Assembly (NCBI GenBank): GCA_963792655.1
Contig: CAWBWU010000004.1
Coordinates: 1-64,000, forward strand
Origin: DOZZ01 sp963792655
GTDB taxonomy: Bacteria; Acidobacteriota; Terriglobia; Bryobacterales; Bryobacteraceae
DNA: 64,000 nucleotides
Reading direction: 5' to 3'
Positions within the stretch are counted from its first letter, which is position 1, and each line of letters begins with the position of its first letter. The position numbers and the translations under genes were made by a program. Below the pieces are notes generated by a model that was not told the origin of the DNA, searched no databases, and saw only the letters and a list, made by a program, of their open reading frames with translations. This document shows, one piece after another, positions 1 to 9,138 of this stretch.

Positions 1-1419
1 ATTCCAAGACGGCGAGCAAAGTCTGGTTTTGCAATCCGGAAACAACGTGTTCAACGCACGTCTCGCCGACGCGCGAAACTCCGAGTTGCCCGAGGTCGGC
101 ACACTCCTGCGTCTCACCGGCATCTGCTCGGTGCTGACGGATGCTTCAAGAAGCCTCTTCATCCCGAAAGGGTTCGAACTGGTGCTTGGTTCTGCGAAGG
201 ACGTTCAGGTACTCAAAGCCGCGGCGTGGTGGAACTCAGGACGGCTTCAATTGTTGGTATTTGGAACGCTGCTCGCCATTGCCGCCGCCATCGGCTGGGC
301 GCTACTGCTTCGCCGTCAGGTGATCGTGCAGACGGCAAAACTAACGCGCAAAGCTGAGCAACTCGAAGAAGCGAAGAATGACGTGGAGTCGGCACTCAAT
401 CGTGCGCGTACTGCGGAATCGCTGGAACAGCAGAAGAAACGAATACTCGAACTGATCGCTCGCGATGAGCCGCTGAAGCATGTGCTGCTAGAAATGGCCA
501 CTGCCATCGAGAACCATAGCGGCGGTATCTGTTCTATTCAGCTAGGAACTCAGGATGGGGAACGCTTGGACGCGACTCCCACCATGGCGGCTGATTGGCG
601 GGAAGCGATGGAGAGTCTTCCGGTGCCGGCGCTGCGGGTTGGCGCTCGTTATCGTCCAGTGAAAGAGCTTTCGTCCGACCCGCGCTGGCTTGCGTTCCTG
701 TCGATGCAGAGCAAGATCCCGCAGACCGTGTTCGCCTCTGCGGTGATGGTCAACTCCCGGCGCGTCGGCGTGGTCTGCATTTTCTATCACGACCGCCATC
801 AGGTAACAGACTTCGAGGCAGGGCTGGTCGCCTCGTGGTGCGGTTTTGTTGCGATGGCGTATGAACGGCGCAGCCTGTACGATCAACTCTCCTACCGCGC
901 CAAACACGATGAGTTGACCGGCTTGCCTAATCGGGTCCTGCTGTTCGAGCGTCTCAACACGGAGATCGAAACCGTCTTCTGCGACGGCACCACGATGGGA
1001 ATCCTGTACATCGATCTGGATGGCTTCAAGGGCATCAACGATAGTCTGGGCCATGCGGCCGGCGACCTGGTGCTGCAGCAGGCCGCGCAACGCATGAGCG
1101 CCAGCGTGCGCCGCGGTGACACCGTGGCACGTGTCGGGGGCGATGAATTTGTGATCTTCTCCCTCGGCTGAATAGCCGCGTAGACGCCGACCTAATCGCC
1201 CAGAAGATCGCCGCTTTGGTGGAACTACCCATGTACTCCGACCACCTTGGATTTGCATCTCTCAGATTGTGCAAGTATCGGAATTAGTGAATTTATCGGG
1301 ATGACGGCGTCGATCCGGCAGTTTTGCTTCGCTCAGCGGATGAAGAGATGTACCGCCACAAGTCAGCCATGAAGCGGCAGGGGCGTCGCGAGCAGGCGTT
1401 GCAGCTTTCAGCCGTTTAG
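1..1419 (+). CDS. Membrane-anchored GAF-GGDEF protein, 5' partial and frameshifted
   Basis: The frame is open from base 2, so the start lies outside the window. Seen in order: an extracytoplasmic stretch, one membrane segment at about 240-310, a coiled linker (310-450), a GAF-like sensor (about 480-860) and a GGDEF domain with an intact GGDEF motif near 1137-1151. The family makes cyclic di-GMP from two GTP at the inner face of the membrane. The first frame stops at 1171, but the rest of the domain continues in other frames (SIGISEF, then DEEMYRHKSAMKRQGR) up to a stop at 1417-1419. That requires about three single-base shifts in 260 bases. This is either a decaying gene or an assembly-error patch; the dense errors downstream favour the latter. 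Substrate and sensor ligand are unknown. Confidence 0.75.
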
Positions 1420-1635
1420 CGCAACTGACCTTTTGCGACTTCTCGCGGCCGACAATGCCGAAGTCGAGCAGGATTCCGCCGATGAAGAACAGCGCGATTG
1501 AGGCCGCCACCACGCGCCAGTCTGCGCCCGCCTGCCGCTTTGCTCCTCGCCGGAGGGACGTCGATCAGCAACACAGCCGAAAGGGCAGTGACGAACAGGC
1601 CGGCCCATGCGCAGTTCCCTGCGGTGCTTGAACTC
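1416..1635 (-). pseudogene. Small two-helix membrane protein, frameshifted
   Basis: Two hydrophobic stretches are readable on the minus strand in different frames: GLFVTALSAVLLI, then after a one-base shift near 1515, VVAASIALFFIGGILLDFG, followed by a basic end (GREKSQK). A GTG at 1633-1635 could start it, giving about 73 residues. It lies just downstream of the ArsR-methyltransferase gene on the same strand. I do not recognise the family. It may be a real small membrane protein with a sequencing error or a remnant; support is only hydropathy and the continuity across the shift. Confidence 0.3.
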
Positions 1636-1653
1636 ACGAGTTGCGCAGGCTGG

Positions 1654-2589
1654 CTAGCACGGCTTTTCACCCGTGCACAGGATGGTCTCAAAGTACGGTG
1701 CTTCGGTTTCCCGATGGACAGCGTTCACTTGAATCTGCTCGAACGAGTTTGTTCGAGAAAACGAGCCAGCTCCGCTTGCGTGAATCCGAGCCAGAGATCC
1801 GCATAGAGTTCACGCGCCTGAATCGAAAATGGTGTCGCTGCAGATCCAATCGGCAGCGCGACCTCCCGGTTTGAGAATCCTGAAATGCTTCCGCCAGAGG
1901 CCGCCTCGGGATGTTCGCGTGATGCAGCGATTGAGAAGAGAGCGCCACTCGACGCATGCATCGTCAATCGGCAGGTGCTCCAGGTCGCCCTTTCTGTATT
2001 CGAGATTAGCCAGGTTATTCTTCTCGGCCAGACCAGATCCGTATTCCACCATTTTTCAGAGTTGTCGATTGCGATCACGCGCGTCGCGCGTCTCGCAAGC
2101 AATTGCGAAAAGGCTTCCTTCGCCCGCGCCGAGATCCGCAATCACCAGCGGCGGCAAAATCGTGAACAGCATTTCGGCCAGCGCCTGCCACGACCTGCCG
2201 GGAACATACTCGGCCCCGAACTTTCCCGCCATCTGGTCGAAGTAGGCGCGCATGCGGTCCTGACGTTTTCTCAGGACCAGGTTCAGGCAGCTGCGTCGTC
2301 ACCGGCGTCCGAAATTTCGCTCGCGCCACGTCGCAGCAGGTTCATGAGAGCCTCGGAAAAACATCGTCGCCAGCCTTCTTGAGCCTGTACAAAGTATTCT
2401 TGCCCGCCTCTTGTCCTCCACCAGCCCGCCCCGCTTTAGCTGAGCCAGGTGGGTGGAAATGCTGCTTTGTCCGGTCGCGAGGATCTCCTGCAATTCGGCC
2501 ACAGACAGCTCCTCCTTCTCGAGAAGCAGAAGAATGCGGACGCGAGTTGGCTCCGCTACCAGGCGGATCGAGTGGAGAATTGACGGCAC
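1654..2589 (-). CDS. ArsR-type HTH fused to SAM methyltransferase domain, frameshifted
   Basis: Reassembled from several frames to about 311 residues, the usual length for this fusion family. The N-terminal third (2589 to about 2370) is an ArsR winged helix (LVAEPTRVRILLLL, then SSISTHLAQLKRGGLV). The linker has the RKRQDRMRAYFDQMAGKFG signature. The C-terminal part is a Rossmann methyltransferase with VIADLGAGEGS as the SAM motif and ILKPGG near 1880. The end FETILCTGEKP reads to a TAG at 1654-1656. At least four single-base shifts break it. The start is a GTG at 2587-2589. It is divergent from ahcY with a palindrome between them. Some ArsR regulators of the SAM cycle (the SahR group) bind S-adenosylhomocysteine, so control of ahcY is a reasonable inference; an arsenite or other methyltransferase is the alternative. 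Confidence 0.7.
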
Positions 2590-2598
2590 TTCAGCAAT

Positions 2599-2610
2599 GA
2601 TGATATCATC
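2599..2610. promoter_or_regulatory. Perfect 12-bp palindrome, putative operator of ahcY/ArsR-methyltransferase
   Basis: GATGATATCATC is its own reverse complement and lies in the short (56 bp) gap between two divergent genes, 9 bases before the GTG of the regulator and 35 before the TTG of ahcY. ArsR proteins bind such dyads as dimers. A looser ATCA...TGAT dyad follows at about 2613-2628. Binding is inferred from position only. Confidence 0.45.
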
Positions 2611-2645
2611 GCATCACGATACGTTGATAACTACAGGAGATCGAT

Positions 2646-4076
2646 TTGACCACAACCACGACCGAGACCACATCCGCCACATACAAAGTCGCCGACATGA
2701 AGCTGGCCGACTGGGGCCGCAAAGAAATCAATATCGCCGAGCACGAGATGCCGGGCTTGATGGCAATTCGCCGCAAGTACGCGCCCCAGCAGCCGCTCAA
2801 GGGCGTGCGCATTACGGGCTCCCTTCACATGACGATTCAAACCGCGGTGTTGATCGAGACGCTGGTGGATCTGGGTGCGATTGTTCGCTGGGCAAGCTGC
2901 AACATCTTCTCGACACAGGATCACGCGGCTGCTGCCATCGCCGCGACGGGAACGCCGGTTTTCGCATGGAAAGGCGAGTCGCTCGAAGAATATTGGTGGT
3001 GCACTTACCAGGCGCTCAGCCACGCCAACGGTACGGGGCCGCAACTGGTTGTCGATGATGGTGGCGATGTCACGCTCCTGATTCACAAAGGTTATGAGCT
3101 GGAGAACGGATCGGACTGGGTCAACACCGCTTCCGGCAGCCATGAAGAGAAGGTGATCAAAGACCTTCTGAAGCAGGTCTATGCCGAGAACCCGACTTGC
3201 TGGCACGACATGGTGAAAGAGTGGCGCGGCGTTTCTGAAGAGACAACCACTGGCGTGCATCGCCTGTACAAGATGCAGCAACAGGGAACGCTGCTGGTGC
3301 CCGCAATCAACGTCAACGATTCCGTCACGAAGTCGAAGTTCGACAACCTCTACGGCTGCCGCGAGTCTTTGGCAGACGGAATCAAGCGCGCGACCGATGT
3401 CATGGTGTCCGGTAAGGTCGCGGTTATCTGCGGCTATGGCGACGTCGGCAAAGGTTCAGCCCACTCGCTGCGCGGCTTCGGCGCACGCGTCATCGTCACC
3501 GAGATCGACCCCATCAACGCCCTGCAGGCCGCGATGGAAGGCTATGAAGTGACAACGATCGAAGATACGCTGGGCCGTGCCGACATTTACGTGACCTGCA
3601 CCGGCAACCGCGACATCATTACGCTCGAGCACATGCGCCACATGAAAGACCAGGCGATCGTCTGCAACATCGGCCACTTCGACAACGAGATCCAGATCGA
3701 TCAGTTGAACAGCGCCGCCGGCGTAAAGCGCACCAACATCAAGCCGCAAGTGGACATGTACACGTTCCCCGGCGGCAACAGCATCTACATGCTCGCCGAA
3801 GGCCGTTTAGTCAATCTGGGCTGCGCGACGGGCCACCCCAGCTTCGTTATGAGCAACAGCTTTGCCAACCAGACGCTCGCCCAAATCGACCTCTGGCGCA
3901 ATAAGGACACCTACAAGATCGACGTCTACACGCTTCCCAAGCATCTCGACGAAGAAGTAGCGCGCCTCCATCTGGAAAAGATCGGCGTGAAACTGACCAC
4001 CCTCACGGCCGACCAAGCCGAATACCTGGGCGTAGCTGTAGAAGGTCCGTATAAGTCGGAGCATTACCGCTACTAA
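2646..4076 (+). CDS. ahcY: Adenosylhomocysteinase
   Basis: Hydrolyses S-adenosylhomocysteine to adenosine and homocysteine with bound NAD, clearing the product inhibitor of SAM methyltransferases. 476 residues, full length for the bacterial type with the insertion. Seen: the N-terminal substrate region (GLMAIRRKYAP, then GSLHMTIQTAVLIETL), the NAD-binding loop VICGYGDVGKGSA at about residues 257-270, the C-terminal HPSFVMSNSFANQTLAQ and the KSEHYRY end that closes the neighbouring NAD site. The start is a TTG with AGGAGA five bases upstream; no better start is in frame. Its divergent partner is the ArsR-methyltransferase fusion, and a hairpin follows the stop. Intact, unlike its neighbour. 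Confidence 0.97.
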   Translation: MTTTTTETTSATYKVADMKLADWGRKEINIAEHEMPGLMAIRRKYAPQQPLKGVRITGSLHMTIQTAVLIETLVDLGAIVRWASCNIFSTQDHAAAAIAATGTPVFAWKGESLEEYWWCTYQALSHANGTGPQLVVDDGGDVTLLIHKGYELENGSDWVNTASGSHEEKVIKDLLKQVYAENPTCWHDMVKEWRGVSEETTTGVHRLYKMQQQGTLLVPAINVNDSVTKSKFDNLYGCRESLADGIKRATDVMVSGKVAVICGYGDVGKGSAHSLRGFGARVIVTEIDPINALQAAMEGYEVTTIEDTLGRADIYVTCTGNRDIITLEHMRHMKDQAIVCNIGHFDNEIQIDQLNSAAGVKRTNIKPQVDMYTFPGGNSIYMLAEGRLVNLGCATGHPSFVMSNSFANQTLAQIDLWRNKDTYKIDVYTLPKHLDEEVARLHLEKIGVKLTTLTADQAEYLGVAVEGPYKSEHYRY

Positions 4077-4083
4077 GTGGGCA

Positions 4084-4112
4084 AGCGGGCCGGTCTTCTT
4101 GGCTGGCCCGCT
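4084..4112. terminator. Hairpin between convergent ahcY and mannonate dehydratase-like gene
   Basis: AGCGGGCC at 4084-4091 pairs with GGCCCGCT at 4105-4112 (8 bp, 13-base loop). It fills the 39-base gap between two convergent genes, as a shared bidirectional terminator would. There is no clear T run on either side, so intrinsic termination is a guess from position and stem. Confidence 0.5.
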
Positions 4113-4115
4113 CTC

Positions 4116-5324
4116 TCAAGACATCGCTGCTTGCAGCATCGCACGGGCATAGCCCACGTTGTAGGCGATTGCTGCGTAGCCTCCAGCGCCGGGGTAGCCG
4201 GGGATCGGGGCGCGGTCGGAGTCGTAGTTCAGGCGGCGCGGGTGTTCGGGATAGATCAGATGGCTGTACTTATTCCTGACTAACTCTTTCATCACGGCGA
4301 ACATGTTATTCAGGCCTTCGTCAATCCATACTTCCCGGTACCGCTCGTACGGCTTCATCACTTGCACGTTGCGGAAATGGACATGGTTGATGCGATCGCG
4401 CGACGCAAAATAGCGGCACACCTCGACGGGGTCTTCACCCATCTCGCGCGTCACCCCGCAGTCGAACGTGATGCCGTTGGATGGGCTGTCGACAATAGAG
4501 ATGAGCTTTTTCCATCCGGCGACGGTTCCCATGATCTGTTCTGAACCGCGGCTCAGCGGTGCCGGTGGATCGTTTGGATGCAGCGCGAGACGCACGTTTG
4601 CCTTCTCGGCCGTTGGGATCACCGCCTTCAGAAAGTATGTGATATTGGCCCACATCTCCGCCAGCGTGTGAGCACCTTCGGAGCGCAGGGGCGGCAATTC
4701 TTTGAACCGGCGGCCCACCTCTTCGGGGCTCACCGGATAACGCTGATCCGCCGCTTGAACGCGCGCGTAGTCGAATCCTGTCCAGGACGAGTTGCCTCGC
4801 GCCGTGTCGATCTCTTCGAAGTAGCCCTCCATCGCGCGATGCGCGTAGAAGTTGTATTCAACGACCGGTAACCCTACCCGGCCTGCCGCCGTGATCGAGC
4901 GTTTCACATTTTCAATGTCTTGCTCGCGCTTATCTCCCGCCTTGCCGTAAAGAATATCCGCAGAAAGGCCGATCATCAGATTGCTGACGGTGACGCCCGC
5001 CGCTTTCCAGGGTTGCATCAGAGCGAGGAGTCCCTCTTCGGTCCAGGGAAGCGCAGGGCCGCCGCTCAAAACGTGATCGACGCCCAGTTGTTTCACTCGC
5101 GTGGCCGCCGCAGTGCGATCGGTATCGACGGTCACCGGAACACCTGCGTTGCCATCGGCCATGCTGACGGCTAGCTTCGGTGTTGAACTGCTCTCCTTCG
5201 GTGGTGGCGCGACGACCGACCCCTGCAGAGCACTAGCGCCCAACGCAGCGGCGACCGCTCCGATCGCCGTGCGGCGAGTTGGCTCGAGACGTTGCTCTAA
5301 GTCTGATGATGAATCGAATGGCAT
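4116..5324 (-). CDS. Tat-exported mannonate dehydratase-like TIM-barrel protein
   Basis: 402 residues. The first 40 show a twin-arginine signal (RRTAIGAVAAALGASAL). The rest resembles the UxuA/xylose-isomerase-like TIM barrel: VVEYNFYAHR near residue 150, LALHPNDPP near 250, CGVTREMGEDP and HVHFRNVQV near 305, and YPEHPRR near 360, which supply the His/Asp/Cys metal-site positions of mannonate dehydratases. UxuA removes water from D-mannonate in hexuronate breakdown. Export is unusual for that enzyme, so the true substrate may be another periplasmic sugar acid. No uxuB or uxaC is adjacent. The ATG at 5322-5324 places the Arg-Arg pair at residues 17-18. Family assignment is fairly firm; the substrate is not. 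Confidence 0.75.
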   Translation of the reverse strand: MPFDSSSDLEQRLEPTRRTAIGAVAAALGASALQGSVVAPPPKESSSTPKLAVSMADGNAGVPVTVDTDRTAAATRVKQLGVDHVLSGGPALPWTEEGLLALMQPWKAAGVTVSNLMIGLSADILYGKAGDKREQDIENVKRSITAAGRVGLPVVEYNFYAHRAMEGYFEEIDTARGNSSWTGFDYARVQAADQRYPVSPEEVGRRFKELPPLRSEGAHTLAEMWANITYFLKAVIPTAEKANVRLALHPNDPPAPLSRGSEQIMGTVAGWKKLISIVDSPSNGITFDCGVTREMGEDPVEVCRYFASRDRINHVHFRNVQVMKPYERYREVWIDEGLNNMFAVMKELVRNKYSHLIYPEHPRRLNYDSDRAPIPGYPGAGGYAAIAYNVGYARAMLQAAMS

Positions 5325-5449
5325 GTTCGCTCTGGGTGAATTGCGGAGTCATCATACACTGCCGCGATCGCCAGAGAAAAGTGAGTTATAGAAGCTGCCT
5401 ATCGACAGGTTGAAAATCATCGGAGCTGAAGCAGCAGCGAGACAAGTTA

Positions 5450-6775
5450 TCACTTGCCAATGCAAAACGATCCAAAGATCCGGTGCAGAATATCGTCGGC
5501 GGTCGTCGCGCCGGTAACGGCGTCGATGCCGCGCAGCGCTTCATATAGATCGAGCAGTAACATCTCGTGCGGGATTGCTTCTTCGACTGCAATCAGTGCG
5601 GCGTCAAGTCCTGCAAGCGTTTCGCGCAATGCGGCCTCCTGCCGGAGACTCGTCAAGAAGCCGGAATCGACCGATGCGGAGGTTGGCAACAGCGCTCGCC
5701 GCAACTCTGGAATGCCTTCGCCCGTGAATGCGGAAACCCGCAGCGCGCCTTCGACAGCTTCATCCCCTGCGTCGCACTTGTTTGCGACCAATAGCCAGCG
5801 GCCCTGACCAGCTACCCGCGCACACAAATCCTTTTCTTCCGGCGCGAGGCCCTTTGTGGCATCAACGACTACCAACGTAAGATCTGCATCCGCCATCGCC
5901 TGATAACTGCGTTCAATTCCGAGCCGCTCAACCAGGTGTTCACCTTCCCGAATACCAGCCGTGTCGACAAGCCGCACGGGGATCCCCTCGATAGCCGCAA
6001 CCTCGGAGATCGAATCACGAGTGGTGCCAGGGATTGGCGTGACGATCGCACGATCTTGCTCCAACAGCCTGTTGAATAAGCTGCTCTTGCCAACATTGGG
6101 CCGTCCCACAATGGCCATGGTGAAACCTTCGCGCACCAGTTGGCCGTAGTTGAAGCTCTCGGTCAGCTTACGGACGCCATCTCTCAACGGAACCAAACGA
6201 CGTAGCAGTTCCGGTGCGGGGGCCACGTCGATGTCATCCTCCGCGAAATCGATGCCTGCTTCGAGCAGAGCAATCAGCTCCAGCAACTCGTGTTTGAGCG
6301 GCGCAATTCTGCGCGATACCGAACCGTCAGCCTGCTGCGCTGCGATGCGCGCCTGATACAAAGTTGTCGAATCGATCAGATCGCGTACAGCTTCGGCTTG
6401 GGGCAGGTCAATGCGGCCGTTGAGAAATGCCCGTAGAGTAAATTCGCCGGGCTCTGCTAGCCGCGCGCCTGCTGTCATCGCTCGCGACACGCAGTTGCGC
6501 AAAATCACAGGCGAGCCGTGGCAGGCCAATTCCACCACGTCTTCCGCTGTGTACGATTTGGGCGCGGCGAAGTAGGTGGCGATCACGCGGTCGATCACCG
6601 CACCATCGGAATCGAGGAGCGCCGCGAGCGCAGGTGTCCACGATTTCAACTCAACGCCACTCTGCAACAAAGACTGCGCAATCGCGCGCGAGTTCGCGCC
6701 CGAAAGCCTCACGATTCCGATCCCGCTCCGACCGGGAGCAGTGGAGATCGCGACAATCGTGTCGTGCGGATTCAA
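5450..6775 (-). CDS. mnmE: tRNA uridine-5-carboxymethylaminomethyl(34) synthesis GTPase MnmE
   Basis: With MnmG it modifies wobble U34 of certain tRNAs. 441 residues. Seen: the N-terminal folate-binding domain (DTIVAISTAPGRSGIGIVRLSG), the GTPase inserted in the helical domain with GRPNVGKSS (G1, about residue 225), DTAGIRE (G3) and NKCD (G4), and the C-terminal FCIGK whose Cys is characteristic. The start is a TTG at 6773-6775, nine bases after the jag stop; I see no clear Shine-Dalgarno, so translational coupling is likely. Last gene of the rpmH-rnpA-yidD-yidC-jag-mnmE run, an order conserved in many bacteria. Confidence 0.97.
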   Translation of the reverse strand: MNPHDTIVAISTAPGRSGIGIVRLSGANSRAIAQSLLQSGVELKSWTPALAALLDSDGAVIDRVIATYFAAPKSYTAEDVVELACHGSPVILRNCVSRAMTAGARLAEPGEFTLRAFLNGRIDLPQAEAVRDLIDSTTLYQARIAAQQADGSVSRRIAPLKHELLELIALLEAGIDFAEDDIDVAPAPELLRRLVPLRDGVRKLTESFNYGQLVREGFTMAIVGRPNVGKSSLFNRLLEQDRAIVTPIPGTTRDSISEVAAIEGIPVRLVDTAGIREGEHLVERLGIERSYQAMADADLTLVVVDATKGLAPEEKDLCARVAGQGRWLLVANKCDAGDEAVEGALRVSAFTGEGIPELRRALLPTSASVDSGFLTSLRQEAALRETLAGLDAALIAVEEAIPHEMLLLDLYEALRGIDAVTGATTADDILHRIFGSFCIGK

Positions 6776-6784
6776 AGGGCGAAG

Positions 6785-7429
6785 CTAGCGGCGGCCGCGC
6801 TGCGGACTGCGGCCGCGATCACGATCACGCGGACCACTACGGCCGCGGTCGCGGTCTCGATCACCACGTCCCCCGCGGTCGTCACTGCGTTGCGGCGGAC
6901 GCGCAGCAGGCGGCGGTGGTTCGGGAAGGCTGGGCATCCCTGCGGGGTAGATGATCACGTGACGGTATCCGCCGGCGCCGGCGCTTTCACTTCGCAGCGT
7001 GTCTTCTGCGCGCAGCGCGAGATGGATGACGCGGCGCTCGCGGCTGTTCATCGGGTTGAACCGGAAGGGTGCACCGCTCGTCTTCACGCGCTCGGCAGCG
7101 GCGGCGGCGCTGATCCGAAGCTCTTCAATCCGCAGCACGCGATACGAGTTGGCGTCGAACGAAATGCGCGAATGATCTTCCGACGGCACACGCAACACTT
7201 CCATCGTCACGTGCTCGATCGCGAGCAGCAGTTCGGCGCGATTGTTGAGAAGAAGGTCAACGTCAGGGCCGTCAAAGTCCACCACAATCTCGGGATTTTC
7301 GATCTCGGGATTCATGGACTTGCCGGTGCGGATCAGATACGTAAGCTGCAGCCCCGCGCCGTTCAACAGCATTTTCAGAAAAGCGTCGATCTTAGGGGCG
7401 AATTCTTCGATGGTGTACTTGTGGTCCAC
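6785..7429 (-). CDS. jag: Jag/KhpB-like RNA-binding protein with R3H domain and Arg/Asp-rich tail
   Basis: 214 residues. The N-terminal part matches the Jag/KH region; the R3H-type helix MNSRERRVIHLALR sits at about residues 126-139. The last 50 residues are a low-complexity tail of Pro followed by repeated D/R/G (DRDRGRS occurs twice), typical of disordered RNA-binding extensions. The start is a GTG two bases after the yidC stop, so translation is probably coupled. KhpB/Jag proteins bind RNA and affect division and envelope synthesis in Gram-positives; the role here is inferred. Position after yidC is the classical one (spoIIIJ-jag). Confidence 0.85.
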   Translation of the reverse strand: MDHKYTIEEFAPKIDAFLKMLLNGAGLQLTYLIRTGKSMNPEIENPEIVVDFDGPDVDLLLNNRAELLLAIEHVTMEVLRVPSEDHSRISFDANSYRVLRIEELRISAAAAAERVKTSGAPFRFNPMNSRERRVIHLALRAEDTLRSESAGAGGYRHVIIYPAGMPSLPEPPPPAARPPQRSDDRGGRGDRDRDRGRSGPRDRDRGRSPQRGRR

Positions 7430-7431
7430 GG

Positions 7432-9138
7432 CTATCTCTTGGCGCCTTTTTTCGCGGCAATTCGGGGCGGGGGAGGGATCACCGCGGGTGTCAGCGTCTT
7501 ATTAAATAGCCACTGCTGGACGATGCCGACCACGTTGCCAGTGAGCCAGTATAACACCAGCCCTGCCGACTGCCCGTAGAAGAAGAAGGCCATCATCAGC
7601 GGCATGAATTGCATCATCTTCTGCTGCTGCGGGTCGCCTCCCGCAGGCGGCGTCATCCGCTGCATCAGGAAGCCGGTGATTACCATCAGCACCGGAAGAA
7701 TGTGAATCGCGAGGTGTTCCGCCTGGGAAAGATCGCCCACCCATAGCCACGATGCATGGCGCAATGAAATTGAGATCGAGAGCACTTTATAGAACGCGAT
7801 CAGGAACGGCATCTGCACCAGCAGCGGTAAACATCCGCCCATCGGGTTGACGCCGTGTTCCTTGTAAAGAGCCATCGTTTCTTCGTTCTTCTGGCTCATC
7901 CGCGGATCTTTGAAGCTCATGCTCTTGTACTTCTCGTTGATCGCTGCCATGTGCGGCTGCAGCGCCTGCATCTTCTTCATCGACTTCATGTTGGTGAAGC
8001 GCAGCGGCAGCAGCAGCAGGTTGATCGCGATCGTTGCAATCACGATCGACCATCCATAGTTGTGAACGTAGCTATCGTTCAACCACTTCAGAACAAGGTA
8101 GAGCGGCTTGGCGAGTATCGAGAACCAGCCGAAGTCGACAATCTGCTCGAGTTTCGGGTTGACCTGTTTCAGTAAGTCAATGTCTTTGGGACCCACGAAC
8201 AGCTGCATGCGGTTGTTTCCTTCGCCGCCTACCGCCGTTCCAACGAACGCTTCTTCCGCTTTGTTGTAAGGAGTCGGAACCGCATCGTTGAACGTCGTCG
8301 TCCAAACGGTGCTGTTGCCCGACGGGAGAAACGCGGCAGCAAAGTATTGATCTTCGATGCCCGCGAAGGAATACTGACCGTCCGTGTTCACGGGACCGTT
8401 CTTCGCACTTTTCGCTGCGGCCTTCACGAGTTTCTGGCCCGACAGGTCGAAGTGAATTGAAGACTGCTGCGCGGCGGGATTGCTCACCGCCAGATCGCCA
8501 AAGCCTCCGCGCCAGTTCAGCATGTGAGGTAACGGCGCGCCGTTCGCCGTAACGGTGCTGCTCACCTTCGACAAATAGCTGTTGGGCTCGAACTCAAAGC
8601 GTTTGGTCGCCGAAACATTCGCGTTGTGAAACTCAAACGTGATCGATTGACCGCTCTGCGATGCCACAAAGAGTGCCTGATTCAGATCGACCGGCGCCTG
8701 CTGACGAAACTGATAGGACATTGGAAAGCCGGCCTTCGTCGCCGCGAGCGGATTGATGAGCTCAAGCGGTTGCCCCTTGTCGTTTTGAAATTTCTTCAGC
8801 GTCCAGCTATGAACGGTGGCTCCGCGGTTCGAGAAGGTGATCTTGTACAAATCAGTCTCGATAGTCGTGAGCTGTTCATCATGAGCCGCGACGACATCGG
8901 CTGGTTGGGCACTGGGCACAACCGGCTCCGCAGATGCGGAAGCAGCGGCCGCCGCCGGACCGGTATGCACCTCAGCCTGTTTATTGGCTTCGGTGTTCGC
9001 CGGTTTCGGCGGAGTCATGTTCTTGAAAAAGTAAGGCGTGGCAAACAGGACCACACCCATCAGGGCGAACGCGAGTAGCATGCGCCACTGCAGCGTCGGG
9101 TCGTCTTTCTGGCCAGGCGGTTTCATCGGTTCATTCAT
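7432..9138 (-). CDS. yidC: Membrane protein insertase YidC
   Basis: 568 residues, the long Gram-negative form. Seen: an N-terminal signal-anchor at residues 18-37 (LLAFALMGVVLFATPYFF), a periplasmic beta domain (about 90-340), then the five-helix insertase core with LYLVLKWLNDSYVHNYGWSIV, the charged cytoplasmic loop MKKMQALQPHMAAINEKYK, GGCLPLLVQMPFLIAFYKVL and a basic tail. It inserts membrane proteins with or without SecYEG. The ATG overlaps the yidD stop (ATGA) and the stop is followed two bases later by jag, so this is one operon. Confidence 0.97.
   Translation of the reverse strand: MNEPMKPPGQKDDPTLQWRMLLAFALMGVVLFATPYFFKNMTPPKPANTEANKQAEVHTGPAAAAASASAEPVVPSAQPADVVAAHDEQLTTIETDLYKITFSNRGATVHSWTLKKFQNDKGQPLELINPLAATKAGFPMSYQFRQQAPVDLNQALFVASQSGQSITFEFHNANVSATKRFEFEPNSYLSKVSSTVTANGAPLPHMLNWRGGFGDLAVSNPAAQQSSIHFDLSGQKLVKAAAKSAKNGPVNTDGQYSFAGIEDQYFAAAFLPSGNSTVWTTTFNDAVPTPYNKAEEAFVGTAVGGEGNNRMQLFVGPKDIDLLKQVNPKLEQIVDFGWFSILAKPLYLVLKWLNDSYVHNYGWSIVIATIAINLLLLPLRFTNMKSMKKMQALQPHMAAINEKYKSMSFKDPRMSQKNEETMALYKEHGVNPMGGCLPLLVQMPFLIAFYKVLSISISLRHASWLWVGDLSQAEHLAIHILPVLMVITGFLMQRMTPPAGGDPQQQKMMQFMPLMMAFFFYGQSAGLVLYWLTGNVVGIVQQWLFNKTLTPAVIPPPPRIAAKKGAKR

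Noticed and set aside
150..190. GGTTCGAAC-like tRNA T-loop around 168-180
   Set aside because: The bases are part of the coding frame of the GGDEF protein, and no acceptor stem or anticodon arm can be drawn around them.
542..1258. Long minus-strand reading frame opposite the GGDEF gene
   Set aside because: It lies opposite a conserved GAF-GGDEF reading, has no recognisable domain and is low in hydrophobic structure; it is a shadow of GC-rich codon use.
6785..6935. Short tandem repeats of GATCACG/CGCGGTC as a possible CRISPR or satellite
   Set aside because: They encode the Asp/Arg/Gly-rich tail of the Jag-like protein and have no regular spacer structure.
6518..7579. 353-codon plus-strand frame across mnmE, jag and yidC
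   Set aside because: The opposite strand carries three clear genes here. The frame reads through their reverse complement, with Arg/His-rich low-complexity content typical of shadows.
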